Assembly: GCF_025351285.1 (NCBI RefSeq)
Contig: NZ_JANXWG010000057.1
Coordinates: forward strand, 1-45,935
Direction of reading: 5' to 3'
Length of the DNA: 45,935 bases
DNA from: Novosphingobium sp.
GTDB taxonomy: Bacteria > Pseudomonadota > Alphaproteobacteria > Sphingomonadales > Sphingomonadaceae
Part shown: in pieces, positions 42,307 to 45,935 of the stretch
Position numbering within the stretch: position 1 is the stretch's first letter
How the letters are laid out: each line of letters starts with the position of its first letter
Notes under the pieces: model-generated
The model's input: the letters and a program-made list of their open reading frames with translations, nothing else
Told to the model about the DNA's origin: nothing
Database searches by the model: none
Translations under genes and position numbers: made by a program

Positions 42307-44409
42307 TTAGTCCCTCAACCCCATCAGCTCCCGCCGAAGGAACCCGTGCAGCATCGCTGCGCGCAGGGCGTCCTCGGCGTGATTGCCGCCCACCGAGTGC
42401 CCGCCTTCGCGGGCTTCGTGGAACTCCACCGGGTTGCCCAGCTCCATCAGCCGTGCCGCCATCTTGCGCGCGTGGCCAGGGTGGACGCGGTCGTCCTCGG
42501 TCGAGGAATAGAAGAACACCGGCGGGTAGCGCACACCGCTCCGGACGTTCTGGTAGGGCGAGTATTTGCGGATGAACGCCCAATCCGCCGTCTTGTCGGG
42601 ATCGCCGTATTCGGCTATCCACGACGCGCCCGCGAGCAGGTGCGAATAGCGCTGCATGTCTTCCAGCGGCGATCCGGCGATCACCGTGCCATAGAGATCG
42701 GGCCGCTGCGTCATGGCCACGCCGACCAGCAAACCGCCGTTCGAGCGGCCTGAGATCGCGATCTTCTTCTTGAGCGTCACCTTGGTGCGGACGAGGTCTT
42801 CGGCCACGGCGTAGAAGTCATCGAAGGCCTTCTGGCGATTCTCGCGCAGTACCGCGTCGTGCCACGCTGGGCCGTATTCGCCGCCGCCGCGGATGTTGGC
42901 GAGGACATAGGCATTGCCGTCCTCGAGCCACGACAGCGCCAGCGGCCCCGAACGGTAGGGTTCGGTGGTCAGGTACGTCGGCGTCTGCGGTACGCGGAAG
43001 CCGCCATAGGCGTGGATCAGTGCTGGCACCGGGTGCGTCACGCCCTTGGGCCGCGCGAGGAAATAGGGCACGCGGGTGCCGTCCTTCGATTTCGCGAAGC
43101 GCTGTTCGACCGTGAAGCGACTGGCATCGAACTTCGCGGGCAGCGACTGTACCGGTTTCACGGTTCCGTCGGCGCTGGCGGCAAAGAGCGTCGGCGGGGT
43201 GAGAAAGCTTTCGACTTGCGCAAAGGCCAGGTCACGCCCGTCGGCGGCGCCCGCAAGCGCCACGGCGGCATTGGCGGGCAAGGCGATCGCCTGCGCGGAC
43301 CAGCGCCCGTCGATATTGGGGGTGAGCGCCAGCAGCTTGCCCGAAACGTTGTCGAGCAGCTTGATCCACAGCACGTGATCGGTGGAATTGACTTCCTCGA
43401 TCGCTTGCGTGCGCGTGGGTGTGAATACCACTTCGGGCGTGCCCGGCTTGCCCGCCAGCACATCGGCGGTTTTCCAGGCGACCAGCGTACCCGCCGAAAT
43501 CTTGCCCAACGGCTTGTTGAGATAGGCGATCATCCGGCCGCCGACGGTGGCGCGCAAGTCGGCTGTGTCGGGCAGCGGGGTGGGCTTGAAGCTGCCATCT
43601 TCGGTCCGGATCAGCGTGTCGGCGGTGTAGAAGGTCTTGCCGCGGACGATGAACACGTGGCGGACTTCGCCTTCGGACAGCACCGTCGGCTGGATGCCCA
43701 CGTCGGTCGGCTGCCCTTCGAGCACGAGGCCGGCGCTGGACAGCGGAGTGCCGCGCTGCCAGCGGCGGACCTGCTTGCCGTAGCCCGAAGTGGTCAGCGT
43801 GCCCGGCCCGAAGTCGCTGCGCAACAAGAGCGTGTCGGCGTCTTCCCAGGCGGCCGACGTCTTGGCGAGCGGGACCGAAAAGCCGCCTGCCACAAAGCTG
43901 CGCGTCTTCATGTCCCATTCGCGCACCACGGCCGCATCGCCGCCGCCCGGGCTGAGCGCAACAAGGCAGCGCTTGTAAGCGGGCGCAAGGCAATCGGCGC
44001 CATGCCAGACGTAGCTCTTGCCCTCGGTCTTGCCGAGCGCATCGACGTCGATTAGCACCTGCCACTGCGGCTTGCCGGCAAGATAGGCGTCGAGCGTTGC
44101 GCTGCGCCACTGCCCGTGCGGATGAGCGGCATCGCGCCAGAAGTTGACGACCTGATCACCCAGCACGGCATCTGGTTGCGCGATCTGGCGTTCGTCATCG
44201 AGAATGTCATGCGCGCGGGCGCGGTCGGACTCAAAGCGCGCGCCGTGGGCATATTTTGCCTCGGTCGTCGCGTTCCATTTCGTGACCGACTCGAGCGCTT
44301 TGGCGCCATGGATGTCCTCGAGCCATACGTATGGCTCGGGCGAGTCGGCAGCCAGAAGTGGGGCGGCAACGAGTGCGAGCAACGCGGCGAGTGTGTGGAT
44401 CGACTTCAT
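42307..44409 (-). CDS. Prolyl oligopeptidase family serine peptidase (S9), exported
   Basis: A 700-residue S9 peptidase. A signal peptide (MKSIHTLAALLALVAAPLLAA) leads to PYVWLEDIHG, the family's N-terminal motif, then a beta-propeller domain (about 80-420) and an alpha/beta hydrolase domain. The catalytic Ser is in SGRSNGGLL, the Asp in STEDDRV and the His in EGGHSVGG. IRGGGEYGPAWHDA is the conserved segment before the Ser. ATG 44409 starts the signal peptide. It converges with the DUF885 peptidase gene, 15 bases apart. Peptide substrate unknown. Lasso isopeptidases also belong to S9, but distance and lack of close resemblance argue against that role. Confidence 0.93.
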   Translation of the reverse strand: MKSIHTLAALLALVAAPLLAADSPEPYVWLEDIHGAKALESVTKWNATTEAKYAHGARFESDRARAHDILDDERQIAQPDAVLGDQVVNFWRDAAHPHGQWRSATLDAYLAGKPQWQVLIDVDALGKTEGKSYVWHGADCLAPAYKRCLVALSPGGGDAAVVREWDMKTRSFVAGGFSVPLAKTSAAWEDADTLLLRSDFGPGTLTTSGYGKQVRRWQRGTPLSSAGLVLEGQPTDVGIQPTVLSEGEVRHVFIVRGKTFYTADTLIRTEDGSFKPTPLPDTADLRATVGGRMIAYLNKPLGKISAGTLVAWKTADVLAGKPGTPEVVFTPTRTQAIEEVNSTDHVLWIKLLDNVSGKLLALTPNIDGRWSAQAIALPANAAVALAGAADGRDLAFAQVESFLTPPTLFAASADGTVKPVQSLPAKFDASRFTVEQRFAKSKDGTRVPYFLARPKGVTHPVPALIHAYGGFRVPQTPTYLTTEPYRSGPLALSWLEDGNAYVLANIRGGGEYGPAWHDAVLRENRQKAFDDFYAVAEDLVRTKVTLKKKIAISGRSNGGLLVGVAMTQRPDLYGTVIAGSPLEDMQRYSHLLAGASWIAEYGDPDKTADWAFIRKYSPYQNVRSGVRYPPVFFYSSTEDDRVHPGHARKMAARLMELGNPVEFHEAREGGHSVGGNHAEDALRAAMLHGFLRRELMGLRD

Positions 44410-44466
44410 GGTTGCATCCGTAACCGGAGCAGCCATGCGTTGTCGCGCAGTTTCTCGGCAGGCTGA

Positions 44467-45453
44467 TTATCTCGCGCCCAGATCACCTTGGCCCACCGTA
44501 CCCGCCGCCATCTCGAGCATCCGGTCGAGGCTCTTGCGCGCATCGAGCCGCAGGCTTTCCTCGATCTCTACCCGTGGCTTCAGGTCGCGCAGCGAGAGGT
44601 ATAGCTTCTCGAGCGTGTTGAGCGCCATGTAGGGGCAGATATTGCAGTTGCAGTTGCCGTCTGCCCCCGGTGCACCGATGAAGCGCTTGTTCGGCAGCGC
44701 GCGTTCCATCTGGTGGATGATGTGCGGTTCGGTCGCCACGATCAGCGTGTCGCCGGGGAACGATTTGGCGAACGCCAGGATGCCGCTGGTCGATCCCACA
44801 TAGTCGGCGTGGTCGACGATCGTGGGCGGGCATTCGGGATGCGCCGCCACCGGCGCGCCGGGATGCTGCGCCTTGAGCTTGAGCAGTTCGGTTTCCGAGA
44901 ACGCCTCGTGCACAACGCACACGCCCGGCCACAGCAGCATCTCGCGATCGAATTTGCGGTTGAGATAGCCGCCCAGGTGCCGGTCGGGGCCGAAGATGAT
45001 CTTCTGGTCCTCGGGGATCTGGTCGAGAATCGTTTCGGCCGATGATGACGTGACGATGATGTCCGAGAGCGCTTTCACCTCGGTCGAGCAGTTGATGTAA
45101 GTCAGCGCGATGTGATCGGGGTGTGCTTCGCGGAACTTGCGGAACATTTCGGGCGGGCACGAATCTTCCAGGCTGCACCCGGCGTCCATGTCGGGCAGCA
45201 CCACGATCTTGTTCGGGCTGAGGATCTTGGCGGTATCGGCCATGAACTTGACCCCGCAGAACGCGATCACTTCGGCGTCGGTGTCCGCGGCCTTGCGGCT
45301 GAGTTCGAGCGAATCGCCGACGAAATCGGCGAGGTCCTGGATCTCGGGGCGCTGGTAGTAATGCGCCAGGATCACCGCGTTGCGCTCTTTGCGAAGACGC
45401 TCGATCTCGGCGCGGATGTCGACGCCGGCAAGGCTTTCGGTCTGGACAGTCAT
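44467..45453 (-). CDS. nadA: Quinolinate synthase
   Basis: A 328-residue [4Fe-4S] enzyme condensing iminoaspartate and dihydroxyacetone phosphate to quinolinate for NAD synthesis. AVILAHYYQRPEIQDLADFVGDSLELSR is the N-terminal block. Cluster ligands lie among DMDAGCSLEDSC, VAAHPECPPTI and GNCNCNICPYMALN. FAKSFPGDTLIVATE is the third repeat domain. Start ATG 45453 lies six bases past the preceding stop. The usual nadB/nadC partners are not in view. Confidence 0.96.
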   Translation of the reverse strand: MTVQTESLAGVDIRAEIERLRKERNAVILAHYYQRPEIQDLADFVGDSLELSRKAADTDAEVIAFCGVKFMADTAKILSPNKIVVLPDMDAGCSLEDSCPPEMFRKFREAHPDHIALTYINCSTEVKALSDIIVTSSSAETILDQIPEDQKIIFGPDRHLGGYLNRKFDREMLLWPGVCVVHEAFSETELLKLKAQHPGAPVAAHPECPPTIVDHADYVGSTSGILAFAKSFPGDTLIVATEPHIIHQMERALPNKRFIGAPGADGNCNCNICPYMALNTLEKLYLSLRDLKPRVEIEESLRLDARKSLDRMLEMAAGTVGQGDLGAR

Positions 45454-45459
45454 GCGCGG

Positions 45460-45935
45460 TTATATGGGCGATTTTCGTCCCGTGACCAAGGGCCCAATCG
45501 GCGGTGCGGGAAATTCGAGCCCAGGCACGCGCGCGCCCGGAGCACCCGCGGTGACGCGCGCGTAAATCGCCTCGCCCAGCGGCGAATAGGCGATCGCTTC
45601 GTACGCGGCGGTCTGCGCCGCGAAGACTCCGACCGCGACGAGCCACGCCGGGTGAACGCTGCCCCGCACGCGGCGATCGCGGATCATGCCGGCGATGGGA
45701 AACACCAGCGACGCGAACCCCGCGGCTTCGAACGCGTAGGGCGTCAGTAGCGGCAACGGCAGCAGCCGCCCGAACGCCGGCCCGGTCAGCAGGGCCATCG
45801 CGCCAAGATGGAGCCGGGCGTGCCAGTCGGTCCGGTTGCGCAGCCGCAGTTCCGCTTCGCCGGAACTCCAGCGCCACCGGAGGTCGTCGTGGTTTTCCGG
45901 TCCATACCAGCCGCTGCCCGGCTCCACCTGCACCA
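45460..45935 (-). CDS. Hypothetical membrane protein, 5' end cut by window edge
   Basis: At least 157 residues, open to the right edge. The N-terminal part, GWYGPENHDDLRWRWSSGEAELRLRNRTDW, looks like a soluble beta-rich domain. Hydrophobic segments follow near LGAMALLTGPAFGRLLPLPLL and AWLVAVGVFAAQTAAYEAIAY. A GTG at 45933 might be the start, but the upstream sequence is missing, so the protein is probably longer. It is six bases before nadA on the same strand, so co-transcription is likely. I do not recognise the family. Confidence 0.65.
   Translation of the reverse strand, partial: VQVEPGSGWYGPENHDDLRWRWSSGEAELRLRNRTDWHARLHLGAMALLTGPAFGRLLPLPLLTPYAFEAAGFASLVFPIAGMIRDRRVRGSVHPAWLVAVGVFAAQTAAYEAIAYSPLGEAIYARVTAGAPGARVPGLEFPAPPIGPLVTGRKSPI

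Noticed and set aside
42307..44409. S9 peptidase considered as the lasso isopeptidase
   Set aside because: Lasso isopeptidases are S9 enzymes, but this one is 15 kb away, faces other neighbours and reads like an ordinary prolyl oligopeptidase with the PYVWLED start.
1..45935. CRISPR array, tRNA, rRNA, prophage or insertion-sequence genes
   Set aside because: Looked for regular direct repeats with spacers, tRNA-like cloverleaf ends and transposase/integrase motifs; none seen.

Overview
The window is chromosomal DNA of a GC-rich alphaproteobacterium, most likely a member of the Sphingomonadales (Novosphingobium/Sphingomonas-like). Evidence: the gene order hemE / gap / PPDK-regulator / maf / aroE / coaE / dnaQ matches the origin-of-replication neighbourhood known from Caulobacter and relatives. 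Alphaproteobacterial family genes are also present (TrcR/DUF1013, DUF1192, DUF1491). Base and codon use is uniform except around one orphan gene near the left end.

Layout. 1-1.5 kb: a truncated haemoglobin and a low-GC orphan gene set among small palindromic repeats. 1.5-9.1 kb: an ATP-dependent DNA ligase with its partner exonuclease, clpA, DUF1192, a quinone oxidoreductase and the cell-cycle regulator trcR. 9.2-14.9 kb: hemE and the divergent PPDK-regulator/maf/aroE/coaE/dnaQ/hpf run, separated by a 369-bp gap with DnaA-box-like sites, an AT-rich stretch and five GANTC sites; I read this gap as the probable chromosomal origin (oriC). 15.1-21.5 kb: ptsN, a hotdog thioesterase, DUF1491, a SleB-type cell-wall hydrolase, then purH, a heparinase II/III family protein and rpe on the other strand.

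21.7-27.5 kb is the most interesting part: a complete lasso-peptide operon in the order kinase (HPr-kinase-like), B1 (PqqD-like leader binder), B2 (transglutaminase-like leader protease), a 45-residue precursor, C (asparagine-synthetase-like macrolactam synthetase) and D (ABC exporter). The precursor is short and was found by reading the gap between B2 and C. Its leader keeps the P-x-L-x3-G recognition pattern, but the usual penultimate Thr is missing. The core contains a single acidic residue (Glu35), so only one ring-closing acceptor is possible. The peptide ends in Ser, the residue that kinases of this type phosphorylate in paeninodin-like systems. The model is: B1 holds the leader, B2 removes it, C closes the ring, the kinase adds phosphate to the C-terminal Ser, and D exports the product. 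No lasso isopeptidase or TonB receptor lies nearby.

28.1-35.3 kb is a second candidate pathway: an NTP transferase, a myo-inositol-phosphate synthase, two CDP-alcohol phosphotransferases (one with an unusual N-terminal domain), a flippase and an MFS transporter. It could make a CDP-inositol-derived phosphodiester or an inositol phospholipid. 35.5-45.9 kb: a PmtA-like methyltransferase, a membrane protein, lipB with a small lipoprotein, an OYE-family reductase, an EamA transporter, a DUF885 peptidase, an S9 peptidase, nadA and the end of a membrane protein cut by the window edge.

No tRNA, rRNA, CRISPR array, prophage or insertion sequence was seen. Functional names come from reading motifs and family resemblance; no database search was run.
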